A stretch of 64,000 bases of DNA from Epinephelus fuscoguttatus (GCF_011397635.1 NC_064764.1:38290777-38354776); one strand, 5' to 3'; counted from the stretch's first letter, positions 21,167-35,367 are shown. Made by a program: numbers and translations. Notes: generated by a model from the letters alone, not told the origin.

Positions 21167-22609
21167 CTTGTTGTGATCCGGAAATCTACAACAAATGTAT
21201 GCATGACACGGGGACACCAAATGTTGGGATATATGCCTCATTGAGGGAGCACCATTAGTTGGGACTTTGCCTTTACATGCCTGACCTTGTAATGGATCTC
21301 TGATTAAGGTATAAAAATTGCTACCGGAAATAATTAATAATTATTAATAATAATTATCAATTATGTTAGATAATGTGGCTTAATTTACATAAATCACCTC
21401 TTCAGGCACCATTCCCGAAAAGGGAAGAATGATCGCCAGTTAGACTCATATCTATCAGTCTCATAAAGTTCACTAAATTATCAATTTGGAACTTTGATTA
21501 ATAATTAAGTTAATAACCATAACCAAAATTAATAGTAAAGGCTGAAGGAATTTGGAGTTCTTGACCGAGCAGAGGCTGATCATTCATTCACTCTTGTGCA
21601 ATATTAAACAGACAGCAGGCATGGTTCCAAATATATTTATTCATAAAGGAAGCAAAGCAACAAAACACACAAATTCTAACAAACTAACTTTATACAAGCA
21701 AGTGTGTGTGTGTGTGTGTGTGTGTGAGTGAGAGAGTGAGAGGGAGAGGGGGAGAGAGAGAGAGAGAGAGAGAGAGCATGCGGCTAGGACAAAGATAAAG
21801 GAAAAGAAGCGGGAACTTTGAGTTGCCTCTTTGGGTGTAGCCCTGTTCAAAGCCAAAGTGTGAGTGAGTCTATGTGAAACAAACAAACAGTCTTGCTTAG
21901 CCTGTGCAGCTGTGATAATGCTATGCCAGTTGTTACGATACCAGTCCTTGAATGGATGGGGGGAAGAGTTGTTTTGTGGTGGCTGCTTTTGTGAGCCGGC
22001 AGATGGAGGCTGGATAGAGCTGTGGTTCCAGGTGCAGTCTTTGTTGTGTCCTTTGTTCCAAAGGTGCAGATCCGAGGAAGCTGGTCACTCGGGGTCCTTG
22101 CAGAGCTAGATGTTGGGGTTGCTAACTCAACTTGGTTCTCCTTGTTGCTGGAAAGGCAGTTGCAAACCTTGTGTTTGCACACTAACTTCTTTGGTTCCAG
22201 GTTTTGCTCCTGCTGTGAGTGAGGAAAGTCGTGGTCCAGGAGAAAGAGAGCAAGAATTCTCAGGACCATATCCCGGGATCTGAGTTGGTTGGCGCTCAGA
22301 GGAAGAAGGCATCTGGGCCAGTCAAGGGCCCAGGAGAAAGAGGAGAAAAAACAAAGATGATGTGAGAGAGCAAGAGTTCTCTAATAGTTGCCTGTTGATA
22401 TCGTTGAGTCACATGACACTGTAAAAGTACTGTCCAATCAAGTTTAGACACAGCTCTCTCGCTGAGGTGTGAGGTGGGGCATCCTGTGGAGATAAGGGCC
22501 AAATGGCTGCTCTTTGTTTGAAGAACAAAGAACAAAGAACCCTTACATGTCCAGTTTAGATCTGCACAAATGACAAATCGTCTGTGGTCCAGTGAATCAC
22601 AACAAACTT
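21167..22609 (-). mobile_element. LTR-like insertion in TAAR 3' flank (unit 2/3 boundary)
   Basis: Comparison with the uninterrupted flank of copy 6 (61140-61200) defines an insertion of about 1.44 kb with short inverted ends (TTGTTGTGAT). The interior has a (TG)n(GA)n run and no protein domain. LTR-like boundaries TGTTGGG...TTACA are possible. It looks like a fossil fragment; its class is uncertain. Confidence 0.4.
21703..21774. repeat. (TG)n(GA)n microsatellite
   Basis: Shorter TG run and longer GA run than at 11515. Confidence 0.9.
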
Positions 22610-22667
22610 GCTGCATATTTTGGACAAAAATATAATTATGACAAGTTTAGACAAAATAAAAGCTGAC

Positions 22668-24608
22668 GCAAAAGCCATATATATCCCAGATATCCCACAA
22701 ATGTGACAAGGGAGGTCGGTGAATGCAAATCAATTGATCACAAAATGGATGTCACATTTTATGATAGATTGATGTTTGCACCGTTCATCTGCTGTTCAGT
22801 GTCATACTGTGATGTCTAAATACTAAGTGTAAACTGTATGTATTACGTACCCTCAAAATTAAAACAATGGTATAAAAAATGAAGCGCTTTTGTAATTTTG
22901 CAAAAATCCCACAATACTTTATCTCTGTAATTTTACCATCTGTGTGCTGTGCAGCACAACAAAACCTGTCAGTGATCAGTCAGTGATGCAAAACGTAAGT
23001 AACCGTGTTCATGTTGAGTAATAAATATTATAATCACAGCATAGGTTAATAAGGCCAGTGAGAAAGGTGACCAACGAGCATTCTTAGTGTCTGCAAATTT
23101 GGAGATAATTGTGTCCAATTAAAAAAATGCATAACTCAAAATGTGACAAAAAGCTTATATGTAAAACATGAAGCAATGTGATTTGAATCCAAAAGCACAC
23201 TTTGGGCCCATTTGTATTTGCATGCTTTGTTTCAAGCAATACCAAAACCAAACTAGAATTGCAAGCAGTCATGAACAGGGGCCAAGCCCCCCCGTGCGAC
23301 TCAGTCCCCGTGTCCCGCGGAGCCCATGGAAGTTGTCCCCGAAGGACGACGGGCTCTGGGCAAGCACATGTTTATGAATGTGTCATTTAAAATGTGGAAG
23401 TTAGAGGCAAAACTGCCTTTGCATCCGTTATAGCGCCACCTATAGACCGATTTGCAACGAATTAGGCACAAAGCCTCTGGATGACCTCGGGAATGAGTAA
23501 CTTAAGTTTGATGTTAAAAGCATCTACTTTGAGCGAAATATGAAACAATGTGTGTTGTTTTAGCTAGCAAAAAAGATTGTTTGGTTGTAACAAGTGCATT
23601 TTTTGGAGTGCCAAAATTCTTTTGATAACTTTTCATCAGACACATCTGGAGATTCTATGTGAAAAGTTTCAGGCAGGTGGCACTTAAAATGTAGGAGGAG
23701 TTCGAAAAAGTAGGCTTTGGACATGTGGCAAATTAGCAAAAAGAATATGCAGCAGAAGTGGGCGGGGCCTGTGTCAGAAAACCCAGCTGTATCCAGGGAA
23801 CACATAGATATAATGTTTGTGAAAGTGTCATTTAAAATGTGTAAGTTGCAGGCAAAAACGCCTTTGCATCCGTTATAGCGCCACCTAGTGGAGTACATGT
23901 GCAATTTTTGGTACGGAAGATCTGTGTCCTATTCTATATGTACCCTTAAAATTTCAAAGCCCTCCGCATAATAGTTTGGCTGAAATTAATGTTTGTTGTT
24001 TACCTTGTAATAAGCCACGCCCACATTGACCAGTCATGACCACCTTCAAGATATGACCTCAGAATTGGCCCTACATCATGCCAACCGAATTTCGTAGAAA
24101 TCGGTGCAGCTATTCAAGAGATATAAACTTACCATATTTGTAGCGCCCCCTCATTCCCAAAATTCGCCAAATTCGCTCTTATCCTCACAGTGTTATGCCA
24201 ACCAATGGTCTCAAATTTGATGTTAATATCATTTAGTTTGCCCGAGCGAGATATCCAACAGTTTGCATTTTTATAGCTAGCTGTAGAAGTTTGTTTGTTA
24301 ATAATTTGCGCATTTTTTGACCGAATAAAATTCTTTTGATAACTTTAGATCAGGTCCAGTAGAAGAGTGTATATGTCAAGTTTCACACAGATTGCACAAA
24401 TTCCCAGGGTAAGTTCGAAAAAGAAGGTTTTCCAGTTTTCGCAATTTTGCGAAAAAAACTTCCAGGCGCAAGTGGGTGTGGCCTTGGCAAAGTGATTCAG
24501 CTCTATTCAGGGAAGCTGGGGATACAAGATTTTTGAATGTGCGACAAACGGTGTAGGAGCTATAGGCAAAAACGCATTGGCCTAGGTTATAGCGCCCCCT
24601 GCAGGCAG
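22668..24608. repeat. R1 interspersed repeat block (unit 3)
   Basis: Nearly identical to 12489-14420; no genes. Confidence 0.65.
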
Positions 24609-25200
24609 ATATACATAGTTTTTTGCGTCTGAGGTACGTGCAGGGGTCTGGACCACCCCTCCAAATTGCACCGCCCTCCCTTGCATGGTTTAGCCTGCAG
24701 CACCACTTTTACCTACGGAAGAATAAAAATAAAAATCTTTACAAAAACAATAGGGTTCCTAGCACCGCTGGTCCTGGGAAACACGTCTGCTTGCATACGT
24801 GTTCCCTCGGCCCCTCGGGCTTGGCCCCCTAATAATGAAAAATATTTCATGTCACAATTGCTGATGCAACATGATCTCATAGAAACATGTGAAATGACCA
24901 CGATCTTTGAACACCGCATCACATACTGGTGGCACCTGTGGTGTTGAAATTACATGATGGCAGCATGCTTGGGTTTAGGCACCAAAAGTATTTGGTTAGG
25001 TTTAGAAAAAGATTGTGTTTTGTGTTAAAATAACTTCACTTAACTACACGTAAGGGATGTAAGTATATTGTAAAATGACATAAGTACTTCATATTATGTG
25101 ACGTTACTACTTAAAAGATTAAAGTATGCTGAGTACAGATACATAAAAGAGGACTTTTACTTTCACACAAGACACAAACAGCAGTGTCTTGGTTGAAGAT
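24609..25200. other. Interspersed non-coding sequence (unit 3)
   Basis: Equivalent of 14421-15012; no gene seen. Confidence 0.4.
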
Positions 25201-25203
25201 CTT

Positions 25204-26349
25204 GGGCTCTAGTTTCCCGGCGCAGCGCAGGTGGCGAAGGGTGGCGAACCCCTTGCAGAGCTAGTTTCGAGCAGCGCAACCCAAGGCACGCTCAGTTTGG
25301 TAGTTTGGCAGACAGAGGTGTGCTGAGATGGGTGTGGCAGCGCAGCAGGGGGAGGTGTCGACAGATCCAGCTTGGCGCAGTGACAGTTTCGTGCCAAAAG
25401 GCTTCGCTGAAGGTGCGCTAAAAGCTCACCATCTGAAACCAGGTCTATTGTCAGCGCAGGTGGAGCGCAGCTGGTGTAAGCCAAAGTTTGGCTGACTGGC
25501 GGACAGTGCACACACGTCACCAAACCTTACAGACAGGTTTCCAGAATATCAGGCACATTAACAATGCAATAAATAGACACAAAACCACTATTCAATGCAA
25601 CTATCTGCAATTAGCACATAAATGTATCTCTATATCGACTGTCCCGTCACATCTGATGTCAAATCAAAGGGGATTGGCACCGTTTGGCACGTTTGGCATG
25701 CGTAATGGAAACCCAACCTGATTTGATTAACACAGCTGCAAACTAATGAGTTCACATCCCTCTCAGCCAACCACAAACAGCCACAGCATCAGATAGGGAG
25801 TATATATTCAGCATCTGTCATCTTAGAAAAGTCAAAAGAAAAGAAACAGAGTGAGACTGCGAGAGAGAAAGAGAGAGCGCACGAGAGAAACGCAACTTTG
25901 ATTTACAATTGCGGTGACCTTCTCCCAGGCTACCTTTATATCACCAGCCCGTGGAGGTCTGCTTGCAGTTCCGTATATTCAGACACTGCGAGCTTGGACC
26001 TCCCGGACCAAAACATCAGTTTCCTCCTGGGAGGAGTTTGGCCGTCTGATGCTGCTGCTCTCTTCTGCCATGGCGAATTGAGTAAACTCTCATTACACCT
26101 TTGCGCAGCGCATTTAAGGGCGAGGAGAGGGGCCCATTTGATTGGTGTGATGTGTGTAAAACCCACTCCACGTCTTCTCTCCTCCCTTTTTTCGACTTGC
26201 GCTGGTAGGAGGGACAGAGGTGGGAAAGAGGAGTAGCTGCGCCAGGGCGCACGGTGTGCCAAACTTACAAAATCCGCCTGGCCACACCCAGTTGGCGAAG
26301 CGCAGGTGCGCTGCGCCCCCGCTGCGCCCGGTCTGCGAAACTCGAGCCC
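25204..26349. mobile_element. Harbinger-like non-autonomous DNA transposon (unit 3)
   Basis: Same element and same flanking CTT duplications (25201-25203, 26350-26352) as in unit 2. It was therefore copied with the unit and did not insert separately. Confidence 0.6.
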
Positions 26350-26427
26350 CTTGTGTCTGTTTGACCCATTCATCACCCTGACCTCCTGACCACTTCTCAC
26401 TCTCTGTTTTACTTATGACATTGCAAC

Positions 26428-26760
26428 CATAGACTGTTTATGAAGGTGGACAACATGACAGCTCCCCAAAAGTGAAGCCAAAACATTTTGATTGGCCCCT
26501 GGTGGCTGGCTGCAGCGTAGCTCATTAAAATTTTTCCCAAAGATGGTTTCTGTCATTTTGGGTAGTTCTTATCATGCTGACGGATGACAAGCCTTAAGAC
26601 CCTGATTATGCTTTATTTTGAAGCTTGTGAGTTTTCATCGAATGGTGTTGCCTTGGCCGCATGGAAAATTTCAATGTTTTGACTGGAGGCAGGAGGTTGT
26701 TGTAATTTGACTTTACACCGTCCAATCTGTCTTGAATTTCACGTGCTGGATACAAGAGTC
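26428..26760. repeat. Fish interspersed repeat (unit 3)
   Basis: Equivalent of 16239-16570. Confidence 0.45.
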
Positions 26761-26761
26761 C

Positions 26762-28262
26762 ACTCAACTCAACTTTATTTATAGAGCACTTTAAAAACAA
26801 CCACAGCTGAAACAAAGTGCTGTACAAAAATAAAAACATTAGACAAACAATAAAAACAAAACAGTGAAACAAGAGCAGAGTCTCACGCTGGGATAAAAGC
26901 CAAGGAGTAAAATTGGGTTTTAAGACTGGTTTTAAAAACGGACAGTGAGGGGGCCAGTCTAATGTGGACAGGTAAATCATTCCGCAATCTGGGAGCAGCT
27001 ACAGAAAAGGCTCTATCCCCTCTGAGCTTCCGCTTAGACCTCGGTACATCCAGGGGCAGCTGGTCAGCTGACCTGAGGCACCGAGCAGGAGCGTAGGGAT
27101 GAAGCAGCTCAGAGAGGTGAGGCGGGATGAGACCGTTTAATGATTTAAAAACAAATAAAAGAATCTTAAAATGAATTCTAAAGTGCACAGGCACAGTGGA
27201 GGGAGGCCAGAATGGGCGTAATGTGTTCCCTCGTATGTGCTCCAATTAAGAGCCGAGCAGTGGCGTTCTGAACCAACTGAAGACGTGCGAGGGAAGACTG
27301 GCTGACTCCAAAATAAAGTACGTTACAGTAATCCAGCCGGGACGTGATGAAGGCATGGATTACTATTTCAAAGTGTGGTTGTGCAAGAAAAGGTTTAACC
27401 TTTGCCAGCTGCCTAAGGTGAAAGAAGCTGGACTTAACCACTGCACCAATTTGATGCTCCAATTTAAAACCACTGTCCATCTTGAAACCCAAGTTAGAAA
27501 CTGTTGGCATCTAAAGACATCTACATAATCAAATTGACTTATAGTCATTGCACCACTGTGCCACCCATTAACAACAGGAAGTCAGGAGATGGGGACTGAG
27601 GAGGAGGATGAGTTGAGATGAAATTCTGTTTTTTAAAAGTGGCTGGACTACCACATGTTTGACAGATTTGGGAACATGGCTGGTTTCCACAGAGCTATTG
27701 ATAGTTGAGAGAATACTGGGACCAATGGTGTTAATTACTTCTTTGAGGAGTTTGGTTGGTATAATATCAAGAGAGCCCTGCTCTGCACATTTAGAGGCAG
27801 ATGCTTCAAGACAAGGGGTGGGGGTGGGGCAGTGGTGTAGTGGTAGTTGGTGAGGTGAGTGTACTACTAGGTAGATAGGTAGGTTACCAATGAGGAAGTG
27901 GGCATACTCTCCTACATATTACAATGGCTGTTTAGTTGATAGGTGGGTATACTGTCACTGGATAGAAAAAGAAGTGGGTATACCCCGTAAACCTGAGTAT
28001 ACCCTCCACTACACCACTGGGGTGGGGGAGATGACAGAGTTTAACTCACTAAGAAGTATCCTGGGGTTATGACAGTTCTTGTTGATAAGATCAGAGAAAT
28101 ATTGGGCCCTGGCATTTTTGACTGCTAGCTGGTATTTCTTCAGCAGATCCTTCAACATTTGAAATGAGACCTCCAGTTTATCACGCTTCCACCTTCGCTC
28201 TGCTCTGTGTATTATACTGCACAAACTCTAAACAAACACACTTTCCCAAAAGGCATCAGAGT
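26762..28262 (-). mobile_element. L2-type LINE, internally deleted (unit 3)
   Basis: Paralogue of 16573-18065. The C-terminal RT reading is split into two frames around 27190. The linker piece RRAERRWKRDK...YFSDLINKNCHNPRIL is open on the minus strand at 28009-28224. Confidence 0.75.
27830..28019. mobile_element. hAT MITE inside the LINE (unit 3)
   Basis: 190 bp with CAGTGGTGTAGTGG ends and GGGTGGGG on both sides, a perfect 8-bp target duplication. Confidence 0.85.
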
Positions 28263-28525
28263 ACTGTAAAGCTTGTACTGCAAAGGAAGGTTAGTGGGTT
28301 AGTGGGATATGTCGAGGCTGAAGAGTCTAAAAAGTTTTCCGTGTCACAAGGGTGGCTCTGTTTTAATCTGGCTAGATCATTATATTTACGCTGCACAGCT
28401 AGCCTAGTCAAAAACAGAGTTTTGACATAAAATTGGCTAAAAACTACCCAACCCTTTTGGAAATAGTCTCTCTGTATTAAATAGTCAATCTATGAGCAGT
28501 ACAGATCCTCAGCTGAGGGAACATG
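28263..28525. other. Non-coding stretch between LINE and solo LTR (unit 3)
   Basis: Equivalent of 18066-18330; nothing recognised. Confidence 0.4.
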
Positions 28526-28873
28526 TGTTACGACCCGGCTCTGAGGCCGCAACCAGAAACGAGAGCAGAGAGGGGATCAGTGCCAAATAGCGCTTAGTTT
28601 ATTTATGAAAGTAAAACAAAAGAAGGCAAAAGGTCCATTTCAGCGACCAGCAGTGTAGGAGCATCCTCATGCCCCATGGAAGGAACTCGTGTGTAGGTAC
28701 AGCGGCAGCCACGAGGTATCTGAGGAAGGAGGGACACATGGTCGAGCACATCACCAGGCCCAGGTGCAGCTCATCACCTGATGACGACGACCCCGCCTCG
28801 GACCAAAAAATGCCAGGAAGACAACAGCACACAGTACGCCAGCACCACGCAGAGGAGTGGAGGGGTCGTCACA
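28526..28873. repeat. Solo LTR, fossil (unit 3)
   Basis: Paralogue of 18331-18678 at the same site relative to the gene. Confidence 0.65.
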
Positions 28874-29632
28874 CATGTAATAATTGCAAACTTGACAGCC
28901 ATAATGTTAACGTTATATTAGTGATGCCACTGAATGAAGCTATGCAATGACAGAAGTGCTTACTGTATATATTGCTTTTTTTCCCGCCATGGCAACTATG
29001 GGTGTTACAGAAAATCTGAGCAAGAATATTGCGTCAATTTATTTGTGAGGTTGTTGTTACTCTCACTATACTCTGGTCCATTTCTTCATGCTGGCTCTAA
29101 AAGAAGCCTTCTTTAAAATCACAGGTAGCACATTAATGGTTTACCATATTATTAATGAGTTCATACAAACAGTGCATGAGAGCAGCCTGTCACATTTCAC
29201 TGCAGTCCACCAGGAATGTGAGCTTGTGCATTGTGTTGCCACAACAGTTGAGCTAGGTTCATCTCTTTCGCTGGGCAACAATATTAATATTTTTCCTTGA
29301 GCCCTCTGCACTGGCACCTGTGCTGTGTGGCCTCTTTGAAATCAGTAAGGGCTGTTCCATAACTTCCTGTTGATGGTCCGCTTAGGTGACTTAAAACAGG
29401 GCAAAGAGGTAGGACAAGGTAAAGAAAACAAGAGTGTAGATTGACATAGAGCAGAAACACTGGGTTCCAGTAAAAGTGATGAAGATGATGTGCAGCGTGA
29501 GGGAGGCGGGGCATCCCAGTCCAACAGAGACCGAGAGAAAAAGGAGGAGAGGAATTTCAAAAGCTTAAGATGTACTTTGGTTATATGACTTCAGTTTGTT
29601 CAGGAAGCTGCCAGAGCTGCAGCTCTCTGAAG
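28874..29632 (+). promoter_or_regulatory. Shared upstream segment of TAAR copy 3
   Basis: Paralogue of 18679-19438; regulatory role inferred from position only. Confidence 0.35.
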
Positions 29633-31213
29633 ATGGAGGAGCATTGTTTTCCACAACTGCTCAACACCTCCTGCAGAAAGCCCACCTCTCCTTGGGCCAA
29701 CTTTGTGCTCCTTAACATTGTGCTGTGCTTTATCTCTCTGCTCACTGTGGCTCTTAACCTCCTTGTCATCATCTCAGTCTCCCACTTCAGGCAAAGATTA
29801 CCTTAAAAATGTGAACAGCTTCTGTAGATTAGAAGAACTGTCTTTGAGTTGGTACTGAATAATGTTGCAACGTTGGAAATGTATTTAAGACACATTTGAC
29901 TTGTATTCTGCCCTTTTGCACAAACTTAACTGTGATTTTGACACCAGATATTGCAGTTAGATGTCCACATTTAACCATATTGAAACTGCAGATGTTGTCG
30001 ATCAGAAAACATTTCATTATATGTTTTTATTTTTTTTATTGATTTATTTATTTTTTTTTACAACTGTTTTAGTCATTTCGATTTGGGGACTTGGTGAGTT
30101 CATGTTTTCACTGTGGCTCTTAACCTCCTTGTCATCATCTCAGTCTCCCACTTCAGGCAAAGATTAACTTAAAAATGTCAACAGCTACTGTAGATTAGAA
30201 GAACTGTCTTTGAGTTGGTACTGAATAATGTTGCACCTTGGACTTGTACTTTGTCTTGCTGACTGTTAATTATAACTACAGATGTTGCTGATCAGAAAAC
30301 ATTCCATTATAGACCTTTTTTACACTTGTTTTATCTGTTTTGTTATTTAGATCTGAGGACTTGTTGGGTTTATGAGTTTTTTCTCTTTCTCTCCAGGCAG
30401 CTCCACACACCCACCAACATCCTCCTCCTCTCTCTGGCTGTCTCAGACTTTCTCGTGGGCCTCCTGGCGCTACCAGGAGAAGTCTTCCGGAAAACATCCT
30501 GCTGGTTTCTTGGTGACCTCATGTGTTTGCTCTATTATTATGTGTCCGTCATCATTGCGTGTTCTTCGATAGGAAACATGGTGCTCATATCAGTCGACCG
30601 CTATGTGGCTATTTGTGACCCTCTGCATTACACCACCAGAGTCACTGTGAAAAGAGTTAAACTCTGTGTGTGTCTGTGTTGGCTCTGTGTTGTTTCTTAC
30701 AGCAGTCTCTTGTTAAAGGATGACCTGACTCAACCAGGCAGGTATAATTCCTGCCATGGAGAGTGTGTGATTGTCATTAACCACATTGCAGGAGTTGTTG
30801 ACCTTGTTGTAAGCGTTATTGTTCCCATTTCTGTCATTGTCGTTCTGTACATGAGAGTATTTGTTGTGGCTGTGTCTCAGGCTCGTGCCATGCGCTCTCA
30901 CATCACAGCTGTCACTCTCCAGCTTTCAGTGAATCAACAAACAAAGAAATCTGAGCTGAAAGCAGCCAGGACTCTTGGTGTTCTTGTAGTTGTGTTTCTA
31001 ATATGTTTCTGCCCATATTACTGTGTCACTCTTGCAGGTGATGCCTTGGTCAGTTCTTCATCTGCATCATATTTGCTTTATCTGTTCTTTTTGAACTCAT
31101 GTCTTAATCCTTTGATCTATGCCTTGTTTTATTCCTGGTTTAGAAAAGCAGTTAAACTCATTGTCAGTCTTCAGATTCTGCAGCCTGGCTCCTGTGAGAC
31201 CAACATACTGTAG
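29633..31213 (+). CDS. Trace amine-associated receptor, copy 3 (clade III type)
   Basis: Exons 29633-29790 and 30397-31213; 324 aa; 606-bp GC-AG intron with an exon-1 ghost. The N-terminus is MEEHCFPQLLNTSC (His at residue 4 where others have Leu). TM3 reads YYYVSVIIACSSIGNM: Ser at 3.32, Val at 3.33, Ala at 3.36 and Asn at 3.42. Asp5.42, DRY, CFCPYY and the TM7 TAAR signature are kept, so an intact olfactory-type receptor is expected. It is closest to copy 2 outside TM3 and TM7. An upstream in-frame ATG lies at 29570 but has a weaker start context. Confidence 0.9.
30108..30156 (+). pseudogene. Exon-1 ghost inside the TAAR copy 3 intron
   Basis: Same 49-bp duplicate, same junctions and same GC donor as in copy 2. 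Confidence 0.8.
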
Positions 31214-31369
31214 AGAAACTGTGGAGTGACTGAAATGAGGCCTGCTCCACCAAGGTTTTGAATTGCAACTCACAAAAATTGAAGTAAAACCTCTGTATAC
31301 AGTATGTAAGCAGTATATGAGAAAATTGTGCATTTCTCTACTTGGTGTCAATGTCATGGAAGGATTCTA

Positions 31370-31901
31370 ACTTGTTGTGATCCGGAAATCTACAACAAAT
31401 GTATGCATGACACGGGGACACCAAATGTTGGGATATATGCCTCATTGAGGGAGCACCATTAGTTGGGACTTTGCCTTTACATGCCTGACCTTGTAATGGA
31501 TCTCTGATTAAGGTATAAAAATTGCTACCGGAAATAATTAATAATTATTAATAATAATTATCAATTATGTTAGATAATGTGACTTAATTTACATAAATCA
31601 CCTCTTCAGGCACCATTCCCGAAAAGGGAAAAATGATCGCCAGTAAGACTGATATCTATCAGTCTCATAAAGTTCACTAAATTATCAATTTGGAACTTTG
31701 ATTAATAATTAAGTTAATAACCATAACCAAAATTAATAGTAAAGGCTGAAGGAATTTGGAGTTCTTGACCGAGCAGAGGCTGATCACTCATTCACTCTTG
31801 TGCAATATTAAACAGACAGCAGGCATGGTTCCAAATATATTTATTCATAAAGGAAGCAAAGCAACAAAACACACAAATTCTAACAAACTAACTTTATACA
31901 A

Positions 31902-31944
<43 letters not shown>

Positions 31945-32825
31945 TGAGAGAGTGAGAGGGAGAGGGGGAGAGAGAGAGAGAGAGAGCGAGCATGCGGCTA
32001 GGACAAAGATAAAGGAAAAGAAGCGGGAACTTTGAGTTGCCTCTTTGGGTGTAGCCCTGTTCAAAGCCAAAGTGTGAGTGAGTCTATGTGAAACAAACAA
32101 ACAGTCTTGCTTAGCCTGTGCAGCTGTGATAATGCTATGCCAGTTGTTACGATACCAGTCCTTGAATGGATGGGGGGAAGAGTTGTTTTGTGGTGGCTGC
32201 TTTTGTGAGCCGGCAGATGGAGGCTGGATAGAGCTGTGGTTCCAGGTGCAGTCTTTGTTGTGTCCTTTGTTTCAAAGGTGCAGATCCGAGGAAGCTGGTC
32301 ACTCGGAGTCCTTGCAGAGCTAGATGTTGGGGTTGCTAACTCAACTTGGTTCTCCTTGTTGCTGGAAAGGCAGTTGCAAACCTTGTGTTTGCACACTAAC
32401 TTCTTTGGTTCCAGGTTTTGCTCCTGCTGTGAGTGAGGGAAAGTCGTGGTCCAGGAGAAAGAGAGCAAGAATTCTCAGGACCATATCCCGGGATCTGAGT
32501 TGGTTGGCCGCTCAGAGGAAGAAGGCATCTGGGCCAGTCAAGGGCCCAGGAGAAAGAGGAGAAAAAACAAAGATGATGTGAGAGAGCAAGAGTTCTCTAA
32601 TAGTTGCCTGTTGATATCGTTGAGTCACATGACACTGTAAAAGTACTGTCCAATCAAGTTTAGACACAGCTCTCTCGCTGAGGTGTGAGGTGGGGCATCC
32701 TGTGGAGATAAGGGCCAAATGGCTGCTCTTTGTTTGAAGAACAAAGAACAAAGAACCCTTACATGTCCAGTTTAGATCTGCACAAATGACAAATCGTCTG
32801 TGGTCCAGTGAATCACAACAAACTT
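31370..32825 (-). mobile_element. LTR-like insertion in TAAR 3' flank (unit 3/4 boundary)
   Basis: Paralogue of 21167-22609, in the same position after the receptor gene. Confidence 0.4.
31906..31988. repeat. (TG)n(GA)n microsatellite
   Basis: Third copy of the compound run. Confidence 0.9.
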
Positions 32826-32883
32826 GCTGCATATTTTGGACAAAAATATAATTATGACAAGTTTAGACAAAATAAAAGCTGAC

Positions 32884-34818
32884 ACAAAAGCCATATATAT
32901 CCCAGATATCCCACAAATGTGACAAGGGAGGTCGGTGAATGCAAATCAATTGATCACAAAATGGATGTCACATTTTATGATAGATTGATGTTTGCACCGT
33001 TCATCTGCTGTTCAGTGTCATACTGTGATGTCTAAATACTAAGTGTAAACTGTATGTATTACGTACCCTCAAAATTAAAACAATGGTATAAAAAATGAAG
33101 CGCTTTTGTAATTTTGCAAAAATCCCACAATACTTTATCTCTGTAATTTTACCATCTGTGTGCTGTGCAGCACAACAAAACCTGTCAGTGATCAGTCAGT
33201 GATGCAAAACGTAAGTAACCGTGTTCATGTTGAGTAATAAATATTATAATCACAGCATAGGTTAATAAGGCCAGTGAGAAAGGTGACCAACGAGCATTCT
33301 TAGTGTCTGCAAATTTGGAGATAATTGTGTCCAATTAAAAAAATGCATAACTCAAAATGTGACAAAAAGCTTATATGTAAAACATGAAGCAATGTGATTT
33401 GAATCCAAAAGCACACTTTGGGCCCATTTGTATTTGCATGCTTTGTTTCAAGCAATACCAAAACCAAACTAGAATTGCAAGCAGTCATGAACAGGGGCCA
33501 AGCCCCCCCGTGCGACTCAGTCCCCGTGTCGCGGAGCCATGGAAGTTGTCCCGAAGGACGGGCTCTGGGCAAGCACATGTTTATGAATGTGTCATTTAAA
33601 ATGTGGAAGTTAGAGGCAAAACTGCCTTTGCATCCGTTATAGCGCCACCTATAGACCGATTTGCAACGAATTAGGCACAAAGCCTCTGGATGACCTCGGG
33701 AATGAGTAACTTAAGTTTGATGTTGAAAGCATCTACTTTGAGCGAAATATGAAACAATGTGTGTTGTTTTAGCTAGCAAAAAAGATTGTTTGGTTGTAAC
33801 AAGTGCATTTTTTGGAGTGCCAAAATTCTTTTGATAACTTTTCATCAGACACATCTGGAGATTCTATGTGAAAAGTTTCAGGCAGGTGGCACTTAAAATG
33901 TAGGAGGAGTTCGAAAAAGTAGGCTTTGGACATGTGGCAAATTAGCAAAAAGAATATGCAGCAGAAGTGGGCGGGGCCTGTGTCAGAAAACCCAGCTGTA
34001 TCCAGGGAACACATAGATATAATGTTTGTGAAAGTGTCATTTAAAATGTGTAAGTTGCAGGCAAAAACGCCTTTGCATCCGTTATAGCGCCACCTAGTGG
34101 AGTACATGTGCAATTTTTGGTACGGAAGATCTGTGTCCTATTCTATATGTACCCTTAAAATTTCAAAGCCCTCCGCATAATAGTTTGGCTGAAATTAATG
34201 TTTGTTGTTTACCTTGTAATAAGCCACGCCCACATTGACCAGTCATGACCACCTTCAAGATATGACCTCAGAATTGGCCCTACATCATACCAACCGAATT
34301 TTGTAGAAATCGGTGCAGCTATTCAAGAGATATAAACTTACCATATTTGTAGCGCCCCCTCATTCCCAAAATTCGCCAAATTCGGCTCTTATCCTCACAG
34401 TGTTATGCCAACCAATGGTCTCAAATTTGATGTTAATATCATTTAGTTTGCCCGAGCGAGATATCCAACAGTTTGCATTTTTATAGCTAGCTGTAGAAGT
34501 TTGTTTGTTAATAATTTGCGCATTTTTTGACCGAATAAAATTCTTTTGATAACTTTAGATCAGGTCCAGTAGAAGAGTGTATATGTCAAGTTTCACACAG
34601 ATTGCACAAATTCCCAGGGTAAGTTCGAAAAAGAAGGTTTTCCAGTTTTCGCAATTTTGCGAAAAAAACTTCCAGGCGCAAGTGGGTGTGGCCTTGGCAA
34701 AGTGATTCAGCTCTATTCAGGGAAGCTGGGGATACAAGATTTTTGAATGTGCGACAAACGGTGTAGGAGCTATAGGCAAAAACGCATTGGCCTAGGTTAT
34801 AGCGCCCCCTGCAGGCAG
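32884..34818. repeat. R1 interspersed repeat block (unit 4)
   Basis: Nearly identical to the unit 2 and 3 blocks, with a few small deletions near 33530-33560. Confidence 0.65.
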
Positions 34819-35367
34819 ATATACATAGTTTTTTGCGTCTGAGGTACGTGCAGGAGTCTGGACCACCCCTCCAAATTGCACCGCCCTCCCTTGCATGGTT
34901 TAGCCTGCAGCACCACTTTTACCTACGGAAGAATAAAAATAAAAATCTTTACAAAAACAATAGGGTTCCTAGCACCGCTGGTCCTGGGAAACACGTCTGC
35001 TTGCATACGTGTTTCATGTCACAATTGCTGATGCAACATGATCTCATAGAAACATGTGAAATGACCACGATCTTTGAACACCGCATCACATACTGGTGGC
35101 ACCTGTGGTGTTGAAATTACATGATGGCAGCATGCTTGGGTTTAGGCACCAAAAGTATTTGGTTAGGTTTAGAAAAAGATTGTGTTTTGTGTTAAAATAA
35201 CTTCACTTAACTACACGTAAGGGATGTAAGTATATTGTAAAATGACATAAATACTTCATGTTATGTGACGTTACTACTTAAAAGATTAAAGTATGCTGAG
35301 TACAGATACATAAAAGAGGACTTTTACTTTCACACAAGACACAAACAGCAGTGTCTTGGTTGAAGAT
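34819..35367. other. Interspersed non-coding sequence (unit 4)
   Basis: As 14421-15012 but missing about 45 bp near 35011 (the CCCTCGGCCCCTCGGGC part). Confidence 0.4.
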